Of a stretch of 41,991 nucleotides of DNA, positions 24,987-33,933 are shown piece by piece. The stretch comes from an uncultured Pirellulaceae bacterium. GTDB lineage: Bacteria; Planctomycetota; Planctomycetia; Pirellulales; Pirellulaceae. Location: contig CAJQPP010000123.1 in assembly GCA_905480235.1 (NCBI GenBank), forward strand, positions 1-41,991, in the 5' to 3' direction. Each line of letters opens with the position of its first letter. Position 1 is the stretch's first letter. A program made the translations under genes and the position numbers. A model generated the notes under the pieces. It did no database searches and was not told the DNA's origin. It saw only the letters and a program-made list of their open reading frames with translations.

Positions 24987-26297
24987 TTACTTTTGAGCTG
25001 CGCTTTCCCCAATCTCTGCCACCGCCTTAAATGCGGCTTGGGCTGCCCGTAGTGTAATCTCCAACGCCTCCTCGTCATGGGCGGTCGAAATGAAAGCCGC
25101 CTCGAAAGGAGAGGGAGCCAAAAAGACGCCATGTTCCAGCATGGCGTGGAAGAAAATTTTGAATTGCGCACTATTGGCTTGGCTGACTTGCTGCCAATTG
25201 TGAGGTCGGTCGGCCAGAAAATACATTCCGCTCATCGTGCCAACTCGATTGATGACTACCGGCAAATCGAATTGGTGAGCTGCTGCCAGAAGACCTTCGT
25301 CCAATTTTTTTCCGTATTCGTGCAAGCTCTCCCAATGCCCATCCAAGCCCAATGTCTCCAGCGTCGCCATTCCGGCGGCCATTGCCAAGGGATTACCCGA
25401 AAGGGTCCCCGCTTGGTACATCGGACCGACGGGAGCCACCATTTCCATGACATCACGTCGACCGCCGTAGGCTCCTACCGGCAACCCACCCCCAATGACT
25501 TTTCCCAAAGCAGTAAGGTCAGGCCGCACACCATAGATTTCCTGCGCACCACCGGGTCCGACGCGAAAGCCCGTCATAACCTCATCAAAAATCAACAGCG
25601 TTTTCGACGCATCACATAGGTCACGCAGCCCCTCTAAAAACCCTGGGTCCGGTGGCACTAGCCCCATATTTCCGGCTACGGGTTCAACGATGACTGCTGC
25701 CAATTCGTCACCACATTCTGCAAATAGATTTTGCAATGCTGACAAATCGTTGTAAGGCGTGACAAGCGTGTCGTGCGTATTGGCAGGTGTGACCCCTGGG
25801 GAGTCTGGCAAACCCAAGGTGGCTACGCCCGAGCCGGCTTTTACCAGCAAGAAATCGGCGTGCCCATGGTAACAGCCTTCAAATTTAAGGATCTTGTCTC
25901 GTCCGGTAAAAGCCCGAGCGAGCCTCAATACACTCATCGTGGCCTCGGTTCCGGAATTCACAAACCGCAGCATTTCCATGCTCGGCATCGCCTTTTGTAT
26001 CACGCGGCCCAGTTCCAGCGAGGGTGCGGTTGGCATGCCAAAACTGGTTCCCGCTCCGGCGGCTTTACGAATCGCCTCAACAACTACCGGATGCGCGTGC
26101 CCTAGAACCAACGGTCCATAGGACAACACGTAGTCCACGTAGCGGTTACCGTCTTCATCCGTCAAAAAAGGCCCGCTGCCGCTCCGGATAAAACGCGGCG
26201 TTCCACCGACAGACTTAAATGCACGGACAGGCGAATTGACGCCACCCGGGAATACGACTTGAGCTGCCTCAAACAGCGCCTGCGATTTTGGATTCAT
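24987..26297 (-). CDS. hemL: Glutamate-1-semialdehyde 2,1-aminomutase
   Basis: HemL converts glutamate-1-semialdehyde into 5-aminolevulinate, using PLP. The ATG at 26297 (436 residues) overlaps nothing and lies three bases past the stop codon of hemY. The longer frame to 26363 lies inside hemY. Recognisable blocks: FPGGVNSPVRAF, YVLSYGPLVLGHAHP, RFVNSGTEATMSVLRLAR, FEGCYHGHADFLLVKAGSG, VEPVAGNMG, LLIFDEVMTGFRV and LTALGKVIGGGLPVGAYGG with PLP lysine Lys266. Last gene of the eight-gene heme operon. No terminator is visible after it. Confidence 0.96.
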   Translation of the reverse strand: MNPKSQALFEAAQVVFPGGVNSPVRAFKSVGGTPRFIRSGSGPFLTDEDGNRYVDYVLSYGPLVLGHAHPVVVEAIRKAAGAGTSFGMPTAPSLELGRVIQKAMPSMEMLRFVNSGTEATMSVLRLARAFTGRDKILKFEGCYHGHADFLLVKAGSGVATLGLPDSPGVTPANTHDTLVTPYNDLSALQNLFAECGDELAAVIVEPVAGNMGLVPPDPGFLEGLRDLCDASKTLLIFDEVMTGFRVGPGGAQEIYGVRPDLTALGKVIGGGLPVGAYGGRRDVMEMVAPVGPMYQAGTLSGNPLAMAAGMATLETLGLDGHWESLHEYGKKLDEGLLAAAHQFDLPVVINRVGTMSGMYFLADRPHNWQQVSQANSAQFKIFFHAMLEHGVFLAPSPFEAAFISTAHDEEALEITLRAAQAAFKAVAEIGESAAQK

Positions 26298-26299
26298 GT

Positions 26300-27736
26300 T
26301 TACGTTTCGCTTTCCAAATAATGAAATACAGCCTCGGCAGCACTCCCGGCTTCTCGAATACAATCAGGAATTCCTACGCCACGATAGGAAGCACCGCAAA
26401 GAAATAAGCCCGGCAATTGAGCCACTGTTTTGTCGATATTTTGCAACTTGTCACAATGCCCCAATGTGTATTGCGGCGACCCTTTGGGCCATCGTTGTAT
26501 GCGCGTGCCAGCAGGCTTTTCGCTGATACCCATGGTGCGTTTTAATTCTCGCAACACAATCGAAACCAGTTCCTCATCCGACATCTGGTCATCGATTTCC
26601 GCACCTGCCCTGCCGAGGTAACCACGTATCAAACGCCAGTGGTCCGGGGCACGATCAAAATGCTTGGAAGAAGTCCACGTTACGGCGGTTAACCCGCGTT
26701 GCTCGTGCGATGGGATCACGAACCCATAACCATCTAAAGCGTGCGGGAATGATTCGGCGGCGTACCATAAATTGACCGTCGCGGTCGAAACATGGGGAAT
26801 TTCGTTTAGCTGGCTTGCCAGCGCCGGGTTTGAGTTTTCCAATAAAGAAGACGTCACGTAAGCAGGGCATGACATCAATACGGTATCGTACACCGATGCG
26901 GCATGAGAACCTTCGTCTGTATTTAGGCTGACGGCCCAACCGTCCATTTGTTTTTGGCAATCTTGTACACCGGTATTCAGATGAATGTTCGTAGACGCAA
27001 GCTTGTCGGCTACCGCTTGAATTAAATCCGACATACCGTTGGGCAAAGTCACGAATGGAGGCAAGGGCTTCTCCCCCGTTTGTTGACTGCGTTGTTGTCT
27101 GAGTTTGAGCCCCCGAATGAGGCTACCCGACGCTTGCTCCAATTTGCGGAGCTCCGGGTACGTCGCTTGCAGACTTAATTGATCACCGTCACCCGCGTAA
27201 ATCCCGCATAACAGCGGTTGAACCAGTCGTTGGTAAGCCTGTTTCCCCAATCGTCGGGTCATAAATTGAGCCAGCGATTCATCGCCACTTTGTTTGCTCG
27301 CTGGAATGATGTAATCCGCCGCAACCCTCAGTTTTCCGCGGAGGCTAAGCAACGATGTAGAAAACAGACTATTCATATTTCCCGGAACGAATCCTGAAAG
27401 GCCTTTGGGAAGTTGGTGCAAGCGATCATCATGCCAGACAAATGTTTTGCGGTTTTCAGATCGGGTTCCCCGTAATTTTTCATCGATACCCATCTCTTTA
27501 CAAAGATCGATTGCCGGGGTTTTGCGTGACAAAAAACTTTCTGCGCCCAACTCCAGCAGCAGGTCATCGTGTTGAGCGGAATGAATCTTCCCGCCCAACC
27601 GCGGCGCTGCTTCAAATAAATCGATTTGCATGGACTGGCCATGGGCGGCGGCGTCGCGTTCGAGAAAATACGCCGCCGACAAACCGGAAATTCCACCCCC
27701 TACAATGGCAACCCTAGCCGGTTCGCTCATGCACAT
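26300..27736 (-). CDS. hemY: HemY-type coproporphyrinogen/protoporphyrinogen oxidase
   Basis: A flavoprotein that oxidises porphyrinogen III to porphyrin III. In genomes with hemQ this step most likely acts on coproporphyrinogen (the CgoX role). It has 478 residues with an N-terminal FAD motif VAIVGGGISGLSAAYFLERD, then EAAPRLGGKI, a middle AGDGDQLSLQATYPELRKLE block, and a C-terminal FAD-contacting LFLCGASYRGVGIPDCIREAG. It overlaps hemE by 23 bases. An ATG two codons in (27730) would also serve. No signal peptide, so it is cytoplasmic or membrane-associated. Confidence 0.93.
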   Translation of the reverse strand: MCMSEPARVAIVGGGISGLSAAYFLERDAAAHGQSMQIDLFEAAPRLGGKIHSAQHDDLLLELGAESFLSRKTPAIDLCKEMGIDEKLRGTRSENRKTFVWHDDRLHQLPKGLSGFVPGNMNSLFSTSLLSLRGKLRVAADYIIPASKQSGDESLAQFMTRRLGKQAYQRLVQPLLCGIYAGDGDQLSLQATYPELRKLEQASGSLIRGLKLRQQRSQQTGEKPLPPFVTLPNGMSDLIQAVADKLASTNIHLNTGVQDCQKQMDGWAVSLNTDEGSHAASVYDTVLMSCPAYVTSSLLENSNPALASQLNEIPHVSTATVNLWYAAESFPHALDGYGFVIPSHEQRGLTAVTWTSSKHFDRAPDHWRLIRGYLGRAGAEIDDQMSDEELVSIVLRELKRTMGISEKPAGTRIQRWPKGSPQYTLGHCDKLQNIDKTVAQLPGLFLCGASYRGVGIPDCIREAGSAAEAVFHYLESET

Positions 27737-28790
27737 ATTCCGCCAGTCTTTTGACTGTTTCTATGGGTGTCGGAGGTAGGATTCCGTGCCCCAGGTTAAA
27801 GATATGCCCCGGTCGATCGCCCACGTCGTCGAGGATGCGATCCACCTGTTGCTGCAATTCACCCCATGGTCCGAGAAGGGCAGTCGGGTCGAGATTCCCC
27901 TGGATGGCACGATCATGACCAATCGCCTCCCAAGCTTTTCCAATTGGCATGCGCCAATCCACTCCCACGACATCCCCGCCACACTTTGTCACTTGGTCAA
28001 GGTGTGTCGAGGTGCCGGTACTGAAATTAATCAGCGGTACATTCGCGGTTTGAATCAACTGGAAAAGTCGTGTGTTGTAAGGTTGAATAAAACGCACGTA
28101 ATCTGCGGTCGAGAGAATCCCGGCCCAGGAATCGAAAACCTGTAAAGCGGAAGCGCCTGATTTTGCCTGCTGGATTAAATAATCAGCAACGACATCCACG
28201 AGTTTGTTCATGAGTTCCGCCCAGGCCTCGGGATAGGTAAACATAAACCGCTTAGCCTTCTCATACATTTTGGAACCGCTACCCTGAATCGAGTAACAGG
28301 CCAACGTAAAGGGCGCTCCTGCGAACCCAATCAAGGGAATCCCTCGGGGCTCTAGTTCCTTGCGGACTAATCGGATGGCCTCCAATGTGGGGCCCATGCA
28401 GTCCTCAGCTTTGGGGATCTTTAATTTCTCGACATCCGCTGGGGATTCGATACAACGTCCTAATTGGGGGCCAACACCTTTCACAAAATCCAAGTCCAAG
28501 CCCATACCGATCAAGGGAGGTAGGATGTCGGAAAAAATAATGGCTGCGTCAAAATCAAATGCGTCAATCGGTTGCAGCGTGACTTCAGCCGCGAGTTGCG
28601 GTGTCTGGATCACTTCGAGCATCGAGTGTTGCTGACGAATCGCTCGGTACTCCGCCATATACCGTCCCGCTTGCCTCATCAACCAGATCGGCGTTCGATC
28701 GGTACGTTCTCTACGGCACGCTTTCAGGAAGCGACTTTGGTGGAGTTTTGTTTGCGTCTCCAATGTCTCGTTCATATCAACTGTGGTCAC
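27714..28790 (-). CDS. hemE: Uroporphyrinogen decarboxylase
   Basis: HemE removes four acetate carboxyls from uroporphyrinogen III to give coproporphyrinogen III. It has 358 residues. The family start RTPIWLMRQAGRYMAEYR (about 32-49) is intact. Also seen are AAIIFSDILPPLIGMGLDL, GFAGAPFTLACYSIQGSGSK, the DSWAGILS block, and INFSTGTSTHL...GGDVVGVDWRM. A GTG at 28790 is used, four bases after the hemQ stop. An in-frame ATG at 28775 is an alternative with no obvious ribosome site. Member of the heme operon. Confidence 0.95.
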   Translation of the reverse strand: MTTVDMNETLETQTKLHQSRFLKACRRERTDRTPIWLMRQAGRYMAEYRAIRQQHSMLEVIQTPQLAAEVTLQPIDAFDFDAAIIFSDILPPLIGMGLDLDFVKGVGPQLGRCIESPADVEKLKIPKAEDCMGPTLEAIRLVRKELEPRGIPLIGFAGAPFTLACYSIQGSGSKMYEKAKRFMFTYPEAWAELMNKLVDVVADYLIQQAKSGASALQVFDSWAGILSTADYVRFIQPYNTRLFQLIQTANVPLINFSTGTSTHLDQVTKCGGDVVGVDWRMPIGKAWEAIGHDRAIQGNLDPTALLGPWGELQQQVDRILDDVGDRPGHIFNLGHGILPPTPIETVKRLAEYVHERTG

Positions 28791-28794
28791 TTGG

Positions 28795-29583
28795 TTAACG
28801 TCCTAATTCAGGCTTGGGTTGCCAAACCGTTTTGCCGACGAAGAAAGGCCCCATCCGCTCGATGAATTCGCTGGTTTGGCGAGTTCTCCGCATGTGCTGA
28901 ACGAGTGCCGATAGCGGAAACAATTCCTTGCCCAGCAGTCCGACAATAAAATCATTGTCATCTTTATTGAGTCCCTGCCCAGCTAAACGTATATCTGTTG
29001 CAAAACCGGCCTTGCCATACGCGTGGCCGATGCCACCGTGCTCCATGAGCATTTTGCGTTGCTCTTCTCGCGATTGCCGCTCGAATAATCCACTTCGCCG
29101 CACTGGGTACCACACGGACCAGGGCAATTGAGGATCACATACTTTCGTCACAGGACGATTGATTAACACATCTTCGAGATCGCTTTCGTAGCCAATCGAA
29201 TACGTTCGGCCCAACATGGTGAACTCAGGCCTGACTTCCCAATTTTTACCTGCGGAAGAATTCAGCAATGGGTGGATGACGTCCGACACGTAGGCCGGGT
29301 CCTCACAAAACACCAATACGCCCGCACCTCGTGGGTCATTAAAGTCTTGGTAAACCACCCACTGCGGATTCTCTTTCTGCGACAACGCAACCAACTCATC
29401 AATCCCGCAATCGCCCTCCAATGCCATGAACTGCATGAACAAACGACGGTCCAATGACGTTGCATTTCCGTCGGCATCTCGCCCTTTTTCGGAAATATCG
29501 ATGTGGGGCAATTGTGGAGCCGCACCGGGGCGAGCCGAACGGGCTTTCGCATCGGGTTTTGTTAATCCATCTGTTTCAGCCAC
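28795..29583 (-). CDS. hemQ: Coproheme decarboxylase HemQ/ChdC (chlorite dismutase family)
   Basis: HemQ turns coproheme into heme b by two oxidative decarboxylations in the coproporphyrin-dependent pathway. It has 262 residues. An N-terminal polar extension (about 40 residues) is followed by the ferredoxin-like chlorite dismutase fold. Key features: VWYPVRRSG (Tyr159, aligned with the radical tyrosine of ChdC), MEHGGIGHAYG (His182, the heme ligand position), a GLNKDDNDFIVGLLG stretch, then LVQHMRRTRQTSEF and GPFFVG. The family and genome context separate it from true chlorite dismutases. Its start overlaps the end of hemB by 22 bases. Confidence 0.9.
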   Translation of the reverse strand: MAETDGLTKPDAKARSARPGAAPQLPHIDISEKGRDADGNATSLDRRLFMQFMALEGDCGIDELVALSQKENPQWVVYQDFNDPRGAGVLVFCEDPAYVSDVIHPLLNSSAGKNWEVRPEFTMLGRTYSIGYESDLEDVLINRPVTKVCDPQLPWSVWYPVRRSGLFERQSREEQRKMLMEHGGIGHAYGKAGFATDIRLAGQGLNKDDNDFIVGLLGKELFPLSALVQHMRRTRQTSEFIERMGPFFVGKTVWQPKPELGR

Positions 29584-30611
29584 TTGCCAACATCCTTCGC
29601 GTGATAGGTAATTATTAAATCTGCACCGGCCCGTTTCATGCCCGTCAATAACTCGAAAACCGTTTCTCTTTCATTCAGCCAACCCTTTTCGGCAGCCGCT
29701 TTGACCATCGAATATTCGCCGCTGACATTGTAGGCCACCAGCGGCATTTCCGAAAAACCAGCGTGCAGCCGGGCAATCATATCCAGATAGGCCATGGCAG
29801 GTTTGACCATCAGGAAATCAGCGCCTTGCTGAACATCCAACCGGGCTTCACGCATGGCTTGCCTGGATTCCGCAAAATCCATCTGATGGGTTTTACGATC
29901 ACCAAATTGGGGAGCCCCATCAGCGGCGTCACGAAAGGGGCCATAAAACGCGGAACTATATTTAACACTGTATGCCATGATTGCAACATGCTCGTATTGA
30001 TGGGCGTCCAACGAGCGACGAATCGTCGTCACCATCCCATCCATCATTCCACTCGGGGCGACAATATCCGCACCGCAGCGAGCATGAGAAACCGCAATTT
30101 GGCCCAGCGAAGCCAAGGTTTCGTCATTCAATACATACCCAGCAGGCAAGGATTCTCGCCCCGCAGCGGATGCGGTTTCATTGACTAAGCCGCAATGTCC
30201 ATGATCCGTATATTCGCAGAGACAGACATCGGTGATTACAACCATTTCCGGTGATATCTCTTTAATGCGACGAATCGCTTGCTGGATAATACCGTTATCA
30301 TGCCAAGCGCCCGAGCCCTGGGCATCTTTGTGTTCCGGAATGCCAAACAAAATAACCGCTGGGAGACCTGCTTGTTCGATCTCCTTGATTTCCTCGCCGA
30401 GCCGATCCACGGAGATTTGAAACTGTCCCGGCATCGAGGGGATTTCTACCCGAACATTCTCGCCGTGAGAGACAAAAATCGGACATATCAAATCCGTCGC
30501 ATCCAGACGAATCTGCTGCAACATACTTCTCAAACCACGACTGTGACGCCATCGTCGAGTCCGGAAATCACTCCAGTTTCTGTCATCGTTATTCACTTCA
30601 TTCGTTGACAT
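29562..30611 (-). CDS. hemB: Delta-aminolevulinic acid dehydratase (porphobilinogen synthase)
   Basis: HemB joins two 5-aminolevulinates to porphobilinogen. It has 349 residues, the usual size. The metal-site loop DVCLCEYTDHGHCG carries Cys130, Cys132 and Cys140, so this is a zinc-type enzyme. Catalytic lysines are Lys217 (YSVKYSSAFYGPFRDAA) and Lys270 (FLMVKPAMAYLD). Also present: LICPIFVSHGENV, ILFGIPEHKD, IVAPSGMMDG. Its start lies inside hemD's last codons (14-base overlap), consistent with translational coupling. Confidence 0.96.
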   Translation of the reverse strand: MSTNEVNNDDRNWSDFRTRRWRHSRGLRSMLQQIRLDATDLICPIFVSHGENVRVEIPSMPGQFQISVDRLGEEIKEIEQAGLPAVILFGIPEHKDAQGSGAWHDNGIIQQAIRRIKEISPEMVVITDVCLCEYTDHGHCGLVNETASAAGRESLPAGYVLNDETLASLGQIAVSHARCGADIVAPSGMMDGMVTTIRRSLDAHQYEHVAIMAYSVKYSSAFYGPFRDAADGAPQFGDRKTHQMDFAESRQAMREARLDVQQGADFLMVKPAMAYLDMIARLHAGFSEMPLVAYNVSGEYSMVKAAAEKGWLNERETVFELLTGMKRAGADLIITYHAKDVGKWLKQMD

Positions 30612-31380
30612 CTAAGCCCTCCTGTTGAGCCCAATGCGTTTCCAACGCTTTCACCAACCCGGGTATCGAGTACTCTTCAGGCACGATATCGACACGCAAA
30701 CCGCACTCGACCGCCCGTTGTTTCGTCATCGGTCCTATACAGGCCACCAGGCAATCTCGCAAAAGATCGCTGTGATCTGGCAATTGCTCGCAAAAGCTAT
30801 TCACAACCGATGGACTGGCAAATGTGACCGCGTCGGGTTGGGACCGCAGTTGGGATTCTTGCTGTGGGGTCAGCGTCGACTGGTTCGTTTCGTAAATTGG
30901 CCAACGCTCAACCTCCGCTCCCTTCTTCTCCAAGGTCTCAACAAGTTCAGATACCGTTTCCACAGGGCAGGGATAAAGGACCTTCTGCCCCGCGACCACG
31001 TCGATTTCATCCGCCAAATAACGACTGGAAAACTTCTGCGGAATGAAGTCGGGTTGTCTGAAAAATTTCTCCAAGGTGTCCGCAGAATGTCTGCCGACAC
31101 AAGCTAAGCGAACTTCTTTGGGAATTTCCGCAGCACCCATCAAGTCACGGAAAAAACGAATCGCATTGCTGCTACTGAATATGATCCAATCATAATCAGC
31201 CAATTTGCCTAGGTGAGTTCGAGCCGATTCAGGACGGTGAAGCGACCGGAATTCTATCAAGGGAATCCCAATCGAATCCGCTCCTTTGGCCGTCAATTGT
31301 TGGCAAAGCGAATCCTGCTGGCAAACGGCACGTGTGACCACGATACGTTTGTTCTCAAGTGCTGTGTCGGATTGCTTCAT
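30598..31380 (-). CDS. hemD: Uroporphyrinogen-III synthase
   Basis: HemD inverts ring D and closes the linear tetrapyrrole to uroporphyrinogen III. It has 260 residues. Sequence conservation in this family is low. Support comes from the start KRIVVTRAVCQQDSLCQQL, the IPLIEFRSL strand, DWIIFSSSNAIRFF, ACVGRHSADTLEKF, VLYPCP, WPIYET, VTFASPSVVNSF and ACIGPMTKQRAVECGL, and from its position between hemC and hemB. Overlaps hemB by 14 bases; 40 bases separate it from hemC. Confidence 0.9.
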   Translation of the reverse strand: MKQSDTALENKRIVVTRAVCQQDSLCQQLTAKGADSIGIPLIEFRSLHRPESARTHLGKLADYDWIIFSSSNAIRFFRDLMGAAEIPKEVRLACVGRHSADTLEKFFRQPDFIPQKFSSRYLADEIDVVAGQKVLYPCPVETVSELVETLEKKGAEVERWPIYETNQSTLTPQQESQLRSQPDAVTFASPSVVNSFCEQLPDHSDLLRDCLVACIGPMTKQRAVECGLRVDIVPEEYSIPGLVKALETHWAQQEGLDVNE

Positions 31381-31420
31381 ACCAAAAGGCTAACCGCGTA
31401 AGGTTGCTGCAAAATAAATT

Positions 31421-32389
31421 TCAGCGGTGCTGAATCGACTGTAAAATTGTCCCGCCTCCGTCCGCCAGAAGACCTTTCGCGACATCCGCAGCCAAACAGT
31501 GCGGGTCGGTTCCGTTTCGTTGACAGGTTACTTCATGGCAACCGTCGAGGGACACGACTTTGCCTACGAGTTTCAAATTCTCACTATCGCCGGCCGCACT
31601 TTGGGCCAAACTACCCACAGGTGCTGAGCATCCACCCCCTAACAATTTAAGGAGTTCCCGCTCCGCAGTCACACAAATTACGGTTTCTCTGTCGGCTAAT
31701 GAGGTGAGCAGCGAACACAACTTTAAATCGTCTGCACGACAAGTGGCGGCTACGGCTGCCTGCCCCGGTGCTGGCAGCATCATTTCCACCGCAAAGAATT
31801 CGCTGATTGCCGCTTGTTGCCCTAAGCGATTGACACCGGCCGCCGCAAGTATAACCGCGTCAAAGAGGCCTTCCTTAACCTTCGAGATCCTCGTCGGCAC
31901 GTTTCCCCGGACCGGTAAAACGACAAGGTCCGGTCGCTGAGCTAACAATTGGGCCTGCCGACGGTAACTGCTGGTCCCAACCTTCGCGCCCGAAGGCAGA
32001 TCCGAAACCGATAAATGATCTCTCGAAATCAGGACATCTCTTGGGTCTTCCCGTTTAAGCACCGGGAAAATCGCTAGTCCAGGGGTAGGTTCGGTGGGCA
32101 GATCTTTCAGGCTGTGAACCGCAACGTCGATCTCTTTCGCCAATAAGGCACGGTCCAGTTCAGCAGTAAACAAACCTTTGCCACCAATCTCGGGCAGTGG
32201 CTGATCAATTTGTTGGTCACCCTGCGTGGACATCGTGACGACGGAAAAATCCAGCTCCGCAAACTTTTGCGTCAGGGCGTGGCCAACAGCCTGCGTTTGC
32301 CATTGAGCAAGTTTTGATTTGCGACTGCCAAAAACAACGCGGTAGCGCCCCTCGTCGATTTCGCTCGAAGCACCACGCGCGTCATCCAT
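31421..32389 (-). CDS. hemC: Hydroxymethylbilane synthase (porphobilinogen deaminase)
   Basis: HemC polymerises four porphobilinogens to hydroxymethylbilane. The ATG at 32389 shares bases with the hemA stop in a TGATG overlap. An alternative GTG lies one codon earlier. About 322 residues. Motifs: VFGSRKSKLAQWQTQAV near residue 20, FTAELDRALL, DVAVHSLKDLPTE, VGTSSYRRQAQL, LPVRGNVPTRISKV, ILAAAGVNRL, and the dipyrromethane cofactor loop LLGGGCSAPVGS near residue 250. Member of the heme operon. Confidence 0.96.
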   Translation of the reverse strand: MDDARGASSEIDEGRYRVVFGSRKSKLAQWQTQAVGHALTQKFAELDFSVVTMSTQGDQQIDQPLPEIGGKGLFTAELDRALLAKEIDVAVHSLKDLPTEPTPGLAIFPVLKREDPRDVLISRDHLSVSDLPSGAKVGTSSYRRQAQLLAQRPDLVVLPVRGNVPTRISKVKEGLFDAVILAAAGVNRLGQQAAISEFFAVEMMLPAPGQAAVAATCRADDLKLCSLLTSLADRETVICVTAERELLKLLGGGCSAPVGSLAQSAAGDSENLKLVGKVVSLDGCHEVTCQRNGTDPHCLAADVAKGLLADGGGTILQSIQHR

Positions 32390-33720
32390 CACTGACCCGC
32401 CGCCTTATCCACAACCAACTTGGATCGTTCTTCCAAGCAAAACAATTGCCGAATCGCCTCCCCGTGATCCAAAGCATCTCGGGTGCCCTCCAACTCTCGT
32501 AATTTAGTTGTGGGATCGTGCAAAATTTTGTTCACCAGCGAATCGGCAAAACGCTCCAAAATATGCCAAGCCTCGTCGTCCAAGTTAGGCAACATGTTTG
32601 CCAACCGAGACAATTCATGGCTGCGAATTTCATCCGCCTTTTGACGCAATCGGATAATCGTATCTTCCGCTCCGATTCCCCTGAACCAAGCTAAGAATCG
32701 GTCCATTTCCATCTGCACAATCTGCTCGACAGCAGGCACCTGTTTTTGACGCAAGGATGCAGATTGGGCCGCCGCCATTTGCAGATCGTCGATGTCACAG
32801 CGCGTAACGTTGGCAACATTCTCAACACTGGTTTCTACATCCCGAGGTACCGCGATATCAAGAATGGTCATCGGTCGGCTTGCACGAGCCTGCATTGCGA
32901 AAGTAATCATCTCAGACGTGATCAGCGTATGAGGTGCTCCGGTGGAGGTGATCAAAATGTCTGCCTTGGGAAGCAAATGACTGATCTGTTCGAACACGCA
33001 GGCTTGGCCGTCGTATTCGTTGGCCAGTTCGGCGGCTCTCGCAATCGTGCGATTTACGATACGAAAATCGGAAACGCCTTTCTTTTTAAGCTGGGCAAGT
33101 GCCAGCTCTGCCATTTCTCCCGCTCCCAAAACGACGACCGTTTTGTCCTTCAGCGAGCCCAACTGACGCTCCGCAGTATTGACCGCCACCGTAGAGATAT
33201 TCATGGAGTGATGGTTAATTTGTGTCTCGGTCCGTGCTCGACGACCGGCTCGAATCGCCGCTTGGAACAAGTTCGTTAAAACCGTTCCCGACGAATTCAT
33301 GATCAAACCGAGTTGCATGGCATCGCCCACCTGCCCTAAAATCTGCGGCTCCCCCAGAACCAACGACTCCAGGCCACAGGAAACGCGGGTCAAGTGCTGT
33401 GCAACTTCGGGCCCAACCTTCCACTCGGCTAACGCCACAAGTTGTTCCCGATCGACCTGACGGGACTGCTTAACGAAGTCCAACAACTCCGATTTAACCT
33501 GCTCAATTGCCTGTATCGAATCTCCGGATCTCGAAAAACCGTAAATCTCGGTGCGATTACAGGTCGAAAGCAGAACGAATTCCAAAAGTGAGGAGGCTTC
33601 TCGGTTACCACACCGGAATCTTGCGCAGGCGTTGGCGGCCGAATCAGCGTCGAAGTAAACCTGCTCTCGAAAGCCGATGGAGGTATGCTGGTGTGCGTAT
33701 GAAAGGCAGATCAGACTCAT
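32389..33720 (-). CDS. hemA: Glutamyl-tRNA reductase
   Basis: HemA reduces glutamyl-tRNA to glutamate-1-semialdehyde with NADPH, the committed step. It has 443 residues. Catalytic Cys54 lies in LSTCNRTEIY. Conserved blocks follow: GLESLVLGEPQILGQV, AAIRAGRRARTET, the nucleotide-binding VVVLGAGEMAELAL (about 193-206), ITSTGAP and ILDIAVPRDVE. The C-terminal helical dimerisation part ends FCLEERSKLV. First gene of the operon, divergent from hemH. Ends in a TGATG overlap with hemC. Confidence 0.97.
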   Translation of the reverse strand: MSLICLSYAHQHTSIGFREQVYFDADSAANACARFRCGNREASSLLEFVLLSTCNRTEIYGFSRSGDSIQAIEQVKSELLDFVKQSRQVDREQLVALAEWKVGPEVAQHLTRVSCGLESLVLGEPQILGQVGDAMQLGLIMNSSGTVLTNLFQAAIRAGRRARTETQINHHSMNISTVAVNTAERQLGSLKDKTVVVLGAGEMAELALAQLKKKGVSDFRIVNRTIARAAELANEYDGQACVFEQISHLLPKADILITSTGAPHTLITSEMITFAMQARASRPMTILDIAVPRDVETSVENVANVTRCDIDDLQMAAAQSASLRQKQVPAVEQIVQMEMDRFLAWFRGIGAEDTIIRLRQKADEIRSHELSRLANMLPNLDDEAWHILERFADSLVNKILHDPTTKLRELEGTRDALDHGEAIRQLFCLEERSKLVVDKAAGQ

Positions 33721-33933
33721 TTTGCTCGATATCGAAACGGGGTTTAGGAAGATAGAAAGGCTGGCTTCTCCAGCCCTCGTTAATAAAACCGCAATGTGCT
33801 CGGTTACATCTCAGTCCGCGTGAAAAATAACAACGCTCGGACAGTATAAGACCCCTATGATAGGAACTCATTGTCAGGGTTAAAGTGGCAAAATGACGCA
33901 CCTCGACCAGAAGATTAGAGACACACCAAAAAC
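33721..33933. promoter_or_regulatory. Shared divergent promoter region of hemA operon and hemH
   Basis: 213 bases between the two divergent start codons. One site reads TATAAG on the plus strand (33845-33850) and gives TATACT on the minus strand in almost the same place, so -10 elements could overlap. No good -35 box is seen for either. A palindrome CCTAT-G-ATAGG lies at 33854-33864. A 6-bp hairpin GGCTGG/CCAGCC at 33759-33775 lies in the hemA leader. Any regulator is unknown. Confidence 0.4.

Noticed and set aside
28795..29583. True chlorite dismutase
   Set aside because: The location in a heme operon and the ChdC-type Tyr/His pattern point to HemQ.
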